A stretch of 64,000 nt of DNA from Bettongia penicillata ogilbyi (lineage: Eukaryota > Chordata > Mammalia > Diprotodontia > Potoroidae): the NCBI GenBank assembly GCA_023548195.1, contig JAJHZJ010000399.1, positions 5,399,100 to 5,463,099 of the forward strand, written 5' to 3'. Of this stretch, positions 25,665-37,289 are shown in pieces (the stretch's first letter is position 1; every line of letters starts with the position of its first letter). A model generated the notes under the pieces. It made no database searches and was not told the DNA's origin. It was given only the letters and a program-made list of their open reading frames with translations. Both the position numbers and the translations under genes were made by a program.

Positions 25665-25800
25665 CATTAATGAGCTATTATTTTTTTGATAGCTCTTTGA
25701 AAGTAAGGATCATGTATTCTTTCTCTTAGTATTTCCTATATTACATAAGATTGATCAATAATTATTGATCAATAGGTGTCTTTTAATAAATGAATGCAAG
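25665..25800 (+). repeat. L2 3' fragment
   Basis: L2-like end: TTTGAAAGTAAGGATCATG, then TTTTAATAAATGAATGCAAG. Confidence 0.55.
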
Positions 25801-27234
25801 TTGGGGACCAAAGAAATGGAAATTCATTAAGTTTTTCTCAGGTTATGAAAATTATTTCTGAGGATAAATGCCTGTAGAAAATGAATAGATTTTGAAAAAC
25901 ATCTAGCTGTTGGATTTTTTTTCTCTTCTTTAACATCTTATTGAAAAGACGTATGGATGGCATAAGCAGGTGGCAGTATATTTGCAAGAACAACTTTTAC
26001 TCAAGACGTGGAGGAGAAGACATTTCTTTGTATGTGTTTGGCTAGAAAAGTGTCTAGGCTGGTAATGTAACAAGGAGGATGAACTATTCTATTCTACTAT
26101 ATGTAGAACTCCAAGCTTTACATGAAATGGTCCAGCAGAAAGTTGTCACCAACTAATTAAGTACCAGGCACAAAGAGAAAAGTGAAATTTAGGGAAGTTG
26201 ATAATTTCTCCACTATTTTGATAACTTCTTGGTTTTGCCTGAGAAGAAAAATAATGGGATGTATTTAACTACATTTTTAATAGACTGTACACAGTGTATT
26301 TTGTCATTGAAGTATTCATGAAAATATGAAAAAGCATGGATTTAATTCAGTTTAAATTTAATTCAATAAACATCCATTAAATACCTACTATGTTCCAGTA
26401 ACTTTGATAATTGCTTTGGATACAAATAAGAAGACAAACTATCCTTCCTACCCTCAAGGAGTTTAGTGTCTTGTTCCATGGAGTTCATACCAAGCTGCGA
26501 TGCAGATGAAATATAAACTGAGCTGGAAGTCCAATTTCTGCCTTATATAGAAGAAAACTTTGGGAGGCTGAAGGAAGTGGGAAGGTGCAGAGCATCCAAA
26601 TTAGCGGAATGATAATGACATAAGAAAAGATTGGCTTATCCTGGGAGGGACATTTTTCTGTGAAAATGAAACCAAGCAAAGATGAAGATGAATGAAAACA
26701 CAAATCCATCTTAGTACCCAGAAAGTCCAAAATTATAATGTCTCCTCTCACGTATCTTTAACTCACCTTAAAATCACATAAGGGGCCACATACACATGTG
26801 TGCACACGCACACGCACACACACACACAAGCCAGCTAATCTTAAGGAGAGTACACTACTCCCCTTCAGTTAGTCTCTTTTTCACTTAGACACTGAACTCT
26901 GGAATCCTGTCCACTGTCTGGAAACTGCTCTGGCAGCTGTCTATAAAAAAAAAATCATATTGCCTGATGACACAAACACTTCACTATGAAAATATTAACT
27001 AAATAAAAGGAAGAGATATTGCCCAAAGGGAGAGTATTATAGCATAGGCTAGAGCACAGTGGAATTTGTGAAGAGAAGCGTAGTTGTTTTAGTGGAAAAG
27101 GGAGCAAAATAATAAAAGGAGAAGAAACAGAGATGTTAGTGTCCCCAAGTAACAAAAACATCCATTTTCTGTACTGTGCTTTTTTGTCTCTCATCCTCTA
27201 ATTCGTTTCCAATGTCACCCAAACAGCTGTATAA
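25801..27234. other. Mostly unique sequence
   Basis: No gene was recognised. A (CA)-rich run lies at 26800-26828. The 88-codon minus-strand frame at 26485-26751 has no recognisable domain. Confidence 0.4.
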
Positions 27235-27485
27235 TAATAATAATAATAATAAATAATGATAACTAGCAGTCACATAGCACTTTAAGGTTTACAAAGCAAT
27301 TTACATGTACTATTTCATTTAATCCTTGCAACAATATTATGAGATAGGTATCATTATTATCCCCATTTTATAGATGTGTAAACTAAGACTGATAAAATTA
27401 AGTAACTTTTGCAGAGGCGTACAACTAGTAAGAAGCTGAGGCAGGATTTCAACTAAAGTCTTCCTGACTTCACATCTTCTCCAGG
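27233..27485 (-). repeat. MIR/CORE-SINE with (AAT)n head
   Basis: AAT repeat at 27233-27256, then AGCACTTTAAGGTTTACAAAG, 'ccccattttatagatgtgta' and GAGGCAGGATTTCAACT. Confidence 0.85.
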
Positions 27486-27794
27486 AGTTTCAACAAGGAT
27501 TAGAGGGAAGGTGATTTTCAGGTTTAGAAAGATGTTCCCTTTCCTATCAGAAACACTATAGAGGAAGCTTGTCTCAAATCTCATCTATAAGATTTACACT
27601 GATTGTTTCTACTAGGTTTCACTCAACCAACATACATAAATATTGCCACTAAGGAAAATCTTTGTTCATTAGACTCAGAGACTGAGCAACCCCATCAAGA
27701 CCTTGAATTCTCTTTATGACCATAGTCTATTATTTCTGTCAGTACAACTAGATTATGTTCATAAACACTGCCTTTTTTATCTCTTATAAAAATC

Positions 27795-28854
27795 CCAGAA
27801 AATAGCATCCCAGGAAAAATTCTGGAACAGCAAGCCAGAAAGAAAGAGGTGGTGGAGCAGTCTCTTAGCTCAGGGAAATTTGAAGGAGCAGCAAAAAAAG
27901 TCCATTTTACAAAAGTAAAAGGGGAGCAGAAGTTTCCCAGTAAGCCAAAACCTACCTTTGCATACCAAAGGGAAATCCAGAGCACCAAGGTGGTGGAGCA
28001 GGCAAATGCCAACACCAGAACTCCCCACATACCTTAGCATAGCTAAGGGAACCCAGCGGACTCCAGCTCAGAGAGTCATCACATGAGGTACAACCATTGG
28101 AGGACAGGTATCCCAAGCATCAGACCTCCAGGAGATTCAGTGCAGCCCCAGGTGGGTAAGCACCCTCCATCAGCCAGACATTCATGCGCTTCAGTCTAGT
28201 TCTGGGCAAGTAAGTATCCTCCAGACACTGGACCTCCCCTTGTTTCATCATGGTCCCAGGTGAGCAGGCATGCCCCAGCAGCTAAACCTCTCCATATTTC
28301 AGCACAGGCTTGAGGAGATGCAGAAAAACCCAGTTGGCCTCAGCACATACCAGATGTCAACACTAAGACCCCAGCTCAGCAACAAGTAAGCTGCCAGACT
28401 CTTAGAATCCCTAGCTGACAGCATCTAAGAACCCATGATACAAAACCAGAAATGAGGCCCCCAGGTCCCAGCACAAGAATCTTATGACAGGGACTGCTGA
28501 ACTGCAGCAGGAGAACTCAACTTTAAAAGCCAGGAAATAGGCAAACATCATGAGTAAGTAGCAGAAAAGAATACTCACTATAAAGAATTATGGTGACAGG
28601 GAAGATCAAAGTACAAACTAAGAAGAGAACAATATTGTCAATGTCCCTTCCTCTGAAACCTTAAAGGGAAATATGAATCAGTCCCAAGCCCAAAGGACCT
28701 TCTTAGAAGAACTCAAGAAAGATTTTAAAAGTCAAATAAGAGAAGTAGAAGAAAAATTGGGGACAGAAATGAGTGGTATGCAAGAGAGAATTGACAGCTT
28801 AGAAAAAGGACACAAATTGACTAAAGTAAACAACTTCTTAAAAATACAATTTAC
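27795..28854 (+). mobile_element. L1 5' UTR and ORF1 N-terminus
   Basis: The 5' UTR contains the 14-base motif AGGTGGTGGAGCAG twice (27845-27858 and 27988-28001). The ORF1 start at 28550 (ATGAGTAAG) is followed at once by TAG. The coiled-coil part is readable at 28673-28850 (EELKKDFKSQIREVEEKLG). The L1 is then broken by another L1 inserted at about 28852. The 5' boundary is approximate. Confidence 0.7.
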
Positions 28855-29733
28855 AAAGAAATGCAAATCAAAAAAAACTCTTAGGTATCACATGACACCT
28901 ATCAAATTGGCTAACATTACGGAAGAGGAAAACTATAAATGCTGTAGAAGATGTGGGAAAATTTGAACACTAATGCATTGTTGGTGGAGTTTTGAACTGA
29001 TCCAACCATTCTGGAGAGCAATTTTGAAACTATGCCCAAATGACTATAAAAAGGTGCATACCCTTTGACCCAGCAACACCACTTCTAGGGCTATATCCCA
29101 AAGATATAATAAAATGGGAAAACAACCTATGTGTACAAAAATATTTATAACAGCTCTTTATATGGTGGTCAAGATCTGGAAACTGAGGGGATGCCTATCA
29201 ATTGCAGAAAGCCTGAACAGGTTGTAGTATATGAATGCAATGGAATACTATTGTACTATATGAAATAACAAGTAGGTGAATTTCAGAGAAACATGGAAAG
29301 ACTTCTGTGTACCAGTGCTTAGTGAACTTACCAGAACCAGAAGATTGTACGCAGTAACTGCCACATTATGCCACCACTAACTTTGACTTAGATCTTCTTA
29401 GCAATGCAAGGACTTAAAACAACTCCAAAAGACTCATGATGGAAAATGCCATTGACATCCATAGTAACTAATATGGAAGCTGAATACAGAATTAAGCATA
29501 CTCTTTGATCTTTCTCTTTTTTGTTTTATTTTGTTTTTTTCTTTCCCATTGTCTCTCCGATTTGTTCTAATTTTTCTATGCAACATCACAAATGTTAAAA
29601 TATGTTTAATAAGAATGTGTATGTAGAGTCTGTTTCAGATTTCTTGCCATCTTGGGAATGGGAGAGGGAAGCAAAAGTGAAAAATTAAAACTTATGGGAG
29701 GGAATGTTGAAAACTAAAAATAAATTGATAAAA
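28852..29733 (+). mobile_element. 5'-truncated L1 nested in ORF1 of an older L1
   Basis: It carries only the ORF2 C-terminus and 3' UTR, beginning at AAATGCAAATCAAAA and ending AACTAAAAATAAATTGAT plus an A-run. A perfect 12-base target-site duplication, AAAAATACAATT, flanks it at 28840-28851 and 29734-29745. Confidence 0.85.
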
Positions 29734-29810
29734 AAAAATACAATTGACTGAATGGAAAAGAAAGTGCAAAAAATCTACTGAGGAGAAAAACTCCTCAAGA
29801 AGCAGAATTG

Positions 29811-30230
29811 GTGGAGGAAAATATAGTTAGTCTTACACAAAGTGTCTATTATGGAAGTCATTTGCAAAACTTCACAGATATGGCCTATATTGAAATGCTT
29901 GCCTTCCCAGTGGGAATGGGTGGGGAGGGAGGGAGGAAGAGAAGTTGGAATTCAAAGTTTTAGGAACAACTGTTGAGTATTGTTCTTGCATACAACCAGG
30001 AAATAAGAAATACAGGTAATGTGGTATAGAAAGTTATCTGGCCATACAGGACAAAAGAGAAGATGGGGATAAGGGAAGGAAGGGATGCTAGAAGGGAGGG
30101 CAGATTGGTGATAGGGGTAGAATGCTTGGCATTTTGGGGTGGGGGGAGGGGAGAAATAGGGAGAAAATTTGGAACTCAAAATTTTGTGGAAATGAATGTT
30201 GAAAACTTAAATAAATAAGTTTAAATACAG
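29811..30230 (+). mobile_element. HAL1-like 3' UTR fragment nested in the L1
   Basis: About 420 bases match the 3' UTR of the HAL1-like elements (GGCCTATATTGAAATGCTTG, 'agaagatggggataaggga'). The tail is AACTTAAATAAATAAG. It interrupts the host ORF1 between AAGCAGAATTG and AAGAATCAGAACTGACC, so a short diverged duplication is likely. Confidence 0.75.
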
Positions 30231-31760
30231 AAAAGAATCAGAACTGACCAATTGAAAAGGGAGGTATCAATGATATCACAGTTATCAGAGATAACTTAAG
30301 GAAATGATTTGTTAAAATTTAAAATTGGGCAAGTGGAAGCTAATGACTCTATGAGACACCAAGGATCAGTTAAAAAATCAGGAGAATGAAAAAATATAAA
30401 AAAACACAAAATACCTCATTGGAAAAACAATTGACCAGGAAAATAGAACCAAGAGAGATAATTAGAGAATTATTGGTCTAACTGAAAGTCACAATAAAGA
30501 AGCAAATAAATAAATAAATAAAGAGCCACAACAGCATCTTTCAAGAAATTATCAAAGAAAACTACCCTAAGGTCCTAGAATCAGAGGATAAAGTAGTCAT
30601 TGAAAGAATCCATCAATTACCTCCTGAAAGAGATCCCAAAATGAAAATGCCAAGGAATATTGTAGCCAAATGACAGAATTATCAGGTCAAGGAGAAAATA
30701 TTTCAAACAGTCAAGGGAAAAATAAAACCTAACAATTTAAATATCATGAAACCATAGTCACAATTATGAAGGGCATAGGAGCTTCCATGATGAAGGATCA
30801 CATTGGTGTTCCAATATGGTATTCCAGAAGGAAAAGGATCCTGGAACAAAAGCAAGGATCAACTACCCAGCAAAATTGAGCATAATCTTTCAGGGCTGGA
30901 GATGGATATTTAATGAAATAAGGGACTTCCAAATCTTCCTGATGAAAAGACCAGATCTCAACAGATCTTCAAATATGAGAATCAAGAGAGGCATAAAAAG
31001 GTAAACAGGAAAGAAAATAAAAATACAAACATTATTCAATAAGGGTAAATTATTTATATACTTGCATGGAAAAATAACATTTGTAAGTGTTGAGAACAAT
31101 ATCTCTATTATGACATTTAGAAAGGGAATACATAGATAGAGAATGTGGAGTATTGAGTTGACTTTGATGGGATGATTATAAAAGTAATTGAATGGGAAAA
31201 GAGCATTGTACTGGGAGAGGAGGAAAGAAGAAGACAAAAAGGGTAAGTTACAGCACATAAAGAGATATAAAAACCTATTGGAGTAGAGGGAAAGCAAGGG
31301 AGAGAGAAGAACATTGTTCAAATTTTAATCTCATCAGATTGACTCAAAGAGGGAATATCATATAATACATATCACTTGGGTGTAGAAATCTACCTTACCC
31401 TACAGGAAGTAGGAGGTGAAAGGGGAAATAAAAGAGAGGGAGTGGATAAAAGGGAGGGCAGAAGGATGGGGAAAACTAGCAAGGGAAATGGGAAAGAAAA
31501 GGCAGGGAGTCTGATAGAAAGGAGAGTAGACTGAGGGAGGGGGTTAGAAATGAAACATCTGTGAGGAGGGAAAGGGAAAAAGGAGAGAGAAAAGCATAAA
31601 CATGATGGGGAGGTTGGATGGAGAGAAAAATACAGTAATCACAACTGTGAATGTTAATGGAATGAAGTCTCCAATAAAAGGAAAGTGGATAGCAGAGTGG
31701 ATTAAAAATCATAATCCTACAATATGTTGTCTAAAAGAAGCACGTTTGAAGGAGAGAGGA
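30231..31760 (+). mobile_element. L1 ORF1 C-terminus, spacer and ORF2 N-terminus (host L1 continued)
   Basis: ORF1 resumes after the insertions; a readable part is at 30816-31004 (KARINYPAKLSIIFQGWRW). ORF2 starts near 31600 with the endonuclease N-terminus (VNGMKSPIKGKWIAEWIKNH, then CCLKEARLKE). At about 31760 the frame jumps to the ORF2 C-terminus. Confidence 0.75.
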
Positions 31761-32637
31761 ATGCAAATTAAAACAACTCTGAGATACCACATCACACTCA
31801 TCAGATTGGCTAACATGATAAAACAGGAAAATGATAACTTGGAGAAGATGTGGGAAAATTGGAACACTAATGCATTGCTGGTGGAATTTTGAACTGATCC
31901 ACCCATGGTAGAGACCAATTTGGACCCAAAAAGCAATCAACTTTGATCCAACAGTATTGGTTTTTGGTCTGTATCCCAAAGAGATCATAAAATGAGGAAA
32001 CAATCCACGTGTACAAAAGTATTAAGAGCAGATTTTTTTTGTTTGTGTGTGTGTGGTGGTACAGAATTGAAAAATGGGGAATGCCCAACAACTGACAAAT
32101 GACCGGATAAGTTATGGTATATGAATGCAATAGAATACTTTTGTTCCATAAGAAAGAATTGGCATGTTGACTGAAAAACCGGGAAAAACTTGCATGAATT
32201 GATGCTGAGTGAAGTGAGCAGAACTAGAATATTGTACACAGTAACAGTAACGTAATGTGATAACCAACTTCAATATTCTTATCTCTTATCAGTGATACAA
32301 GAATCTAAGACAATTCTAAGAGGCTCATGGTGGAAAATGCCATACACATCCAGAAAAAGAAATTTGGAGTCTGAATAGCCCTATTATCCTCTCTCTCTCT
32401 GTGTGTGTCTCTCTCTGTCTCTGTCTCTACCCGTCTCTCTCCCTCTGCTTCCTTGTAGTTTTTCCCTTTGATTCTAATTTTTCTTTACAACATGAGTAAT
32501 GTGGAAATATGTTCACTTTGATTCTATGTGTATAACATCTGTCAGATTGCATGCCTTCTTGGGGAGAAAATTTAGAACTCAGTATCTAATTGAAGTAAAT
32601 GTTGAAAACAAATAAATAAAATGAATAATGAAGAAAA
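31761..32637 (+). mobile_element. L1 ORF2 C-terminus and 3' UTR after internal deletion
   Basis: Directly after the endonuclease start the sequence continues with GAATGCAAATTAAAACAAC, which lies near the end of ORF2 in fuller copies (compare about 22208). The RT region is missing. A (TC)-rich run lies at 32388-32445. The 3' end is GAAAACAAATAAATAAAATG. Confidence 0.75.
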
Positions 32638-33203
32638 TATCTCATTTGATTTCAACTCTTCCCATCTAATCATTTTAAGGAGAGAAATCATTGTGAAGAA
32701 GAATCACATCTTCCTTACCATCACCAGCAACAACTACTGATCAATTATTATCAAAACACTTGAAGTGCTTCTATCTTAACTAGCTCTCATGAGTATCATT
32801 CAGAAAGTTATGCATATGGAGAATGGATCAGCAATTATCAACAAATGCCAAGTAACTGCTACTCCATTAGAAAGGAGACCTAGCGTAACTGAAGCAATGT
32901 ATCCGCTTAAGAGTGAGATAGTAGATAGCGTGTGCTAAGCAAGTCAGGATACCACTGTCATTTTGATCATCATTTACCCTAAGACTCCAGTGGAGACACT
33001 CCAAGCTTGACCCTAAAAGCTTTAGGAGTAGCAATATTTCCAGGTCAGTGCCATCAGCTCTGATGCTGGGTAGCATTCCCTATAGAGGTACACAGCCTGG
33101 TTATTGCCCAAGCAGGTCTTAAAACCATAGCTACTAAAAACATAGAAAGTCTATGAAACTAAACTAAAATCCCTGACTCTATCAATTAGTTCAACATCAG
33201 ACA
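32638..33203. other. Unique sequence, no gene seen
   Basis: I recognise no gene or repeat family here. Confidence 0.4.
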
Positions 33204-33408
33204 TTCCTTTCCTTTCCTTTCCTTTCCTTTCCTTTCCTTTCCTTTCCTTTCCTTTCCTTTCCTTTCCTTTCCTTTCCTTTCCTTTCCTTTCCTTTCCTTT
33301 CCTTTCCTTTCCTTTCCTTTCCTTTCCTTTCCTTTCCTTTCCTTTCCTTTCCTTTCCTTTCCTTTCCTTTCCTTTCCTTTCCTTTCCTTTCCTTCCTTCC
33401 TTCCTTTT
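33204..33408 (+). repeat. (CCTTT)n pentanucleotide repeat, ~37 units
   Basis: A near-perfect CCTTT array of about 187 bases ends in CCTT units. All six reading frames through it are artefacts (KERKG-type repeats on the minus strand). Confidence 0.98.
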
Positions 33409-33482
33409 TGCATTATGTGGGGCAGATACACTTATCTCCATTTTTAAATTTATTTTTCGCACATAATATTTTCTATTTATTC

Positions 33483-33483
<1 letters not shown>

Positions 33484-33547
<64 letters not shown>

Positions 33548-33548
33548 C
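33484..33548 (+). repeat. (ATCT)n tetranucleotide repeat
   Basis: About 16 ATCT units. It lies at the 3' end of the next minus-strand element. Confidence 0.97.
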
Positions 33549-33554
33549 CTACTG

Positions 33555-36380
33555 ATTTATTTACTTTTAGCTTTCAATATTCACTTCCATGAGATTTTGA
33601 GTTCCAAATTTTCTCTCTATCTCTCCCCTACCCCCACTTGATGACAGCATGCATTATGATCACACCTTCCCACAATCTATCCTCATTTCTGTCATACATA
33701 CCACTTCTCTAAGCTCCTTCCTCTTCTAATTTCCTGTTGGGCAAGACAGATTTCTATATCACATTGCCTATATATCTTATTTCTCAGTTGCAATTAAAAA
33801 TAATTTTTAGCATGCATTTTTAAATATTTGAAATCTGACCTCTCGCTTCCTCCCTCCTCACTTACCCTCATTGAGAAGGCAAGCGATTATATATAGGTTA
33901 CACATGTGTAGTCATGCAAAACACTTCCATAATAGTCCTGTTGTCAAGGACTAACTGTATTTCCCTCCCTCCTATCCCACCCCCGTTTAGTCTATTCTTT
34001 TCTTTGACCCTAACCCTCCTCAAAAGTGTTTGCTTTTGATTACCTCCTCCCCCAATCTACCCTTCTATCTATTACCACTCCTCTCTTATCCCCTTCCTCC
34101 CTACTTTCCTGTAGGGTAAAATAGATCACCATAGTGTGTATGTTATTCCCTACTGAAGCCAAATCTGATCAGAGTAAGTTTCACTTATTCCTTCTCACCT
34201 CCCAGCTTCCCCTCCACTGTAATAGCTTTTTCTTGCCTCTTTTATGAAAGATAATTTGTCCTATTCTACCTTTCCCTTTCTCCTTCCAGTACATTCCTCT
34301 CTCACTCCATAATTTTATTTATTTAATTTTTCAGATGTCATCTCTTTATATTCAACTCACCATGTCACTTCTGTATATTCTCTCCAACTATTATAATACT
34401 GAGAAAGGTTTCATGAGTTACAGATAACATCTTCCATGCAGCAATGTAAACAGTTTAACTGTAATAAGACCATTATAATTTCTCTTTTCATGTTTCTCTT
34501 GAGTCTTATATTTGAACTGAAATTTTCTATTTAGATCTGGTTTTTCATCAAGAACACTTGAAAGTCCTCTATTCCATTGAATGTCCATTTCTCCCTCTGA
34601 ATGATCACACTCAGTTTTGCTGGAAAGGTGATTCTTGGTTTTAATTCTAGCTCCTTGGACCTCTGAAATATCATATTCCAAGCTCTCCAGCCCCTTAAAG
34701 TAGAAGCTACTAAATCCCTATTGTGTTATACTGATTGTCTTTCCACAATACTTGCATTGTTTCTTTCTGGTTGCTTGCAATATTTTCTCCTTGACCTGGG
34801 AAGTCTGAATATGACTACAATATTCCTAGAAGTTTTCCTTTTAGGATCTCTTTCAGGAAGTGATCCATGAATTCTTTCAATTCTATTTTACCTCCTGGTT
34901 CTAGTATATCCAAGCAGTTTTCCTTGAAAATTTCTTAAAAGATAATGTATAGGTTCTTTCTTTTTGATTGTTGCTTTCAGGTAATCCAGTAATTTTTAAA
35001 TTATCTCTCCTGGATCTGTTTTACATTACAGCTACTTTTTCTTTGAGATGTTTCACATTGTCTTCTATTTTTTCCCATTCTTTTGCTTTTGTTTCATCAC
35101 TTCTGGATTTCTCATGAAGTCATTATATTCCATTTCAATTTTTAAGCAATTATATTTCTTTAATGAGCTTTTTGATCTACTTTTCTGTTTATCCCATTCT
35201 CCTTTCTAAGGCATTCCTCTCCTCATTGGGTTTTTGCACCTCTTTTGCCGTTTGGGTTACTCTATTAATAAGGTGCTATTTTCTTCATTATTTTTTGGGG
35301 GGGAGTCTCTTTTAGCAAGTTGTTGACTTGTTTCTCATGATTCTTCTTCTTTACTCTCATTTTTCTTCATATTTTTCCTCTACTTCTCTTATTTTACTTT
35401 CAAAATCCTTTTTAAGTTCTTACATGACCTGAGACTAATTCCTATTTTATTTTGGAGGCTTTAAATGTAGGAACTTTGACTTTCCTGTCTTCTTCTAGTT
35501 GTCTTCATTGTCTTCAAAGAAAGATTCTATAATCTGAATTTTTTCCCCACTGTTTGGTCATTTCCCTAGCCGATTAGTTGATTATTCAATGTTTTCTTAA
35601 GGTAAGGCTCTGCTTCTAGTGTGGAACTTTTGCAGCTGTTTTTGGAGATACTTTCTGGGGACCTCTAAGTTTTTCAGTTCTTCCAAAGTGCTATGATCAA
35701 AGGGGACATGCTTACTCTTTTCCAGGCCTGTGCTCTGGTCTGTGAGTGACCACAAGTACTCTTCTCTGCCTTTGAATTGAGAGGAGGATTCCCTCTCCTC
35801 CACAGTTAAAAGACCTGCTGCACCAGTGCTCTTCTTCACCCCAGGACCTCAGCCAAAGACTGCTACCTAGATCCAAGTACGGGTAAAGCAAGAGAATCCA
35901 GCCTCTGTGCCAGCAAAGAGATCCCTGCAATCCCTCCCTGATCAGTTACTCAAATCCCCCACTGTCTGTGGGTTGAGTGCTGTGGAAGAAGTCACTGCCA
36001 TTACCCTGGGATTGGAGGCAGACTGAACTCCTCTTTCACCTAGGTTCAACAGATATTTCCTACTGACCTTCTAAGTTGTCTTTGGAGTTTGTTCTTTGAG
36101 AAGTTTGTAAACTGCCACAGCTGCCAGTGATTCAGTTCCCTGAAAACTGCTCCAGGTTTACTGGTTCCAGCACATTTTGCAGCAGACTGCTCCTCACTCA
36201 GCTTGGTGCAACAGACCTTTCTTGTCCAGTTGTCTTGGGCTATAAATTTGTTTTGCTCTGTCATTTTGTGTTGTACTCATCTAGAATATATTTAGAGTCA
36301 TTTTAACAGATATTTGGAGTAGTTTAGGGGAGATGTCAAGCCAGTTCCTGCTTTTACTCTGCCATCTTGGATCTGCCCTC
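33555..36380 (-). mobile_element. HAL1-like (ORF1-only L1) element, full 5' end
   Basis: On the minus strand it begins near 36380 with GATCCAAGATGGCAGAGTAA, passes a 5' UTR and an ORF1 relic (about 34480-35561), and goes straight into the long 3' UTR. It ends near 33555 at the AAAAGTAAATAAATCAG side. No ORF2 lies between. The ORF1 C-terminal part is readable (DLNRKFQFKYKTQE). Confidence 0.75.
34480..35561 (-). pseudogene. L1-type ORF1 relic of HAL1-like copy
   Basis: The start ATGACCAAACAGTGGGG at 35561 corresponds to the MPRKGEK start of the copy at 52275. Frameshifts and stops break it. The C-terminal end near 34513 is recognisable. Confidence 0.6.
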
Positions 36381-36390
36381 CTTTTCTTTT

Positions 36391-36567
36391 TCCTTCCTTC
36401 CTTCCTTCCTTCCTTCCTTCCTTCCTTCCTTCCTTCCTTCCTTCCTTCCTTCCTTCCTTCCTTCCTTCCTTCCTTCCTTCCTTCCTTCCTTCCTTCTTTC
36501 CTTCCTTCCTTCCTTCCTTCCTTCCTTCCTTCCTTCCTTCCTTCCTTCCTTCCTTCTTTCTTCTTTC
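36391..36567 (+). repeat. (TTCC)n / (GGAA)n microsatellite, ~44 units
   Basis: A long, nearly pure TTCC array with two TTTC interruptions, followed by pyrimidine-rich sequence to about 36640. On the minus strand it is (GGAA)n directly 5' of the HAL1-like element. Long 'FLPS' and 'RKEG' frames here are artefacts. Confidence 0.98.
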
Positions 36568-36649
36568 ATTTTTTCTTCCTTCTTTGTTATTTCTTTATGT
36601 CTTTCTTCCTTCTCTCCCTCCTTTCTTCCTTCCTTCCCTGTTTGTTTTC

Positions 36650-37056
36650 CTCTGATCAACAGCTGCCTGGGACCTGTGCTGGGGGGACCCTGACCTCCTC
36701 TTGCCCAGGTGGGAAAGCCCTTTCACTGACCTTTGAAGCTTTTTTGGCACTTGTGGGTTGAAGGATCTGAGACCCTCCCTGCTGGGGATTCTGCCTTGGA
36801 GTCTTGTTCCAGTCCTGTTCCTCCCAGTGCTGTGTGGCCAGGGCTGGGCTCCACTCTGCTCAGCATCCTGTGGGATAAACCTTTCCCATCAGCCTTCCAG
36901 GTTACCTTTGGCTGGAAAACTTTCACTCTGTCATTCTGTGACTTTTGCTGCTCTAGAATTGGTTGAGAGCCATTTTTTACAGGTATTTTATGGGCTGTGG
37001 GGGGAAAGCTATAGCATGTGCATCTTTCTACTCTGCCATCTTGGCTCTGGCCCCGT
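36650..37056 (-). mobile_element. L1/HAL1-like 5' UTR fragment
   Basis: The minus strand starts with GAGCCAAGATGGCAGAGTAG and resembles the 5' UTR at 56940-57300. The part after about 36650 is lost at the microsatellite. Plus-strand frames of up to 107 codons are shadows of this 5' UTR. Confidence 0.7.
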
Positions 37057-37289
37057 TCCAGTTTCTAAAATCAGTGTTTGACTGTTTTCAACTCCTAAAG
37101 GATGCCAAAGTGGAAGTGTACAGATTGCCAAAAAGGCAGGGAAGTAATCAGCAGTCAGAAAAAAGAACTGACATTCTGCTCTCCCTTGTCAGGGGCAGAA
37201 CCTCCTAACTAACAAACATACATACACATAAAACTAGGTGATTGCTTACCAATTATTGTCAAATACACCACTATTTAGTCCCACCTACC

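Noticed and set aside
33151..33462. KERKG-repeat protein
   Set aside because: It is a pure translation of the CCTTT microsatellite.
36333..36761. FLPS- and RKEG-repeat proteins
   Set aside because: They are translations of the TTCC microsatellite.
36733..37208. Plus-strand frames of 77-107 codons rich in Leu, Pro and Ser
   Set aside because: They are antisense of an L1/HAL1-like 5' UTR. The same family gives similar frames at 57025-57276 and 18384-18605.
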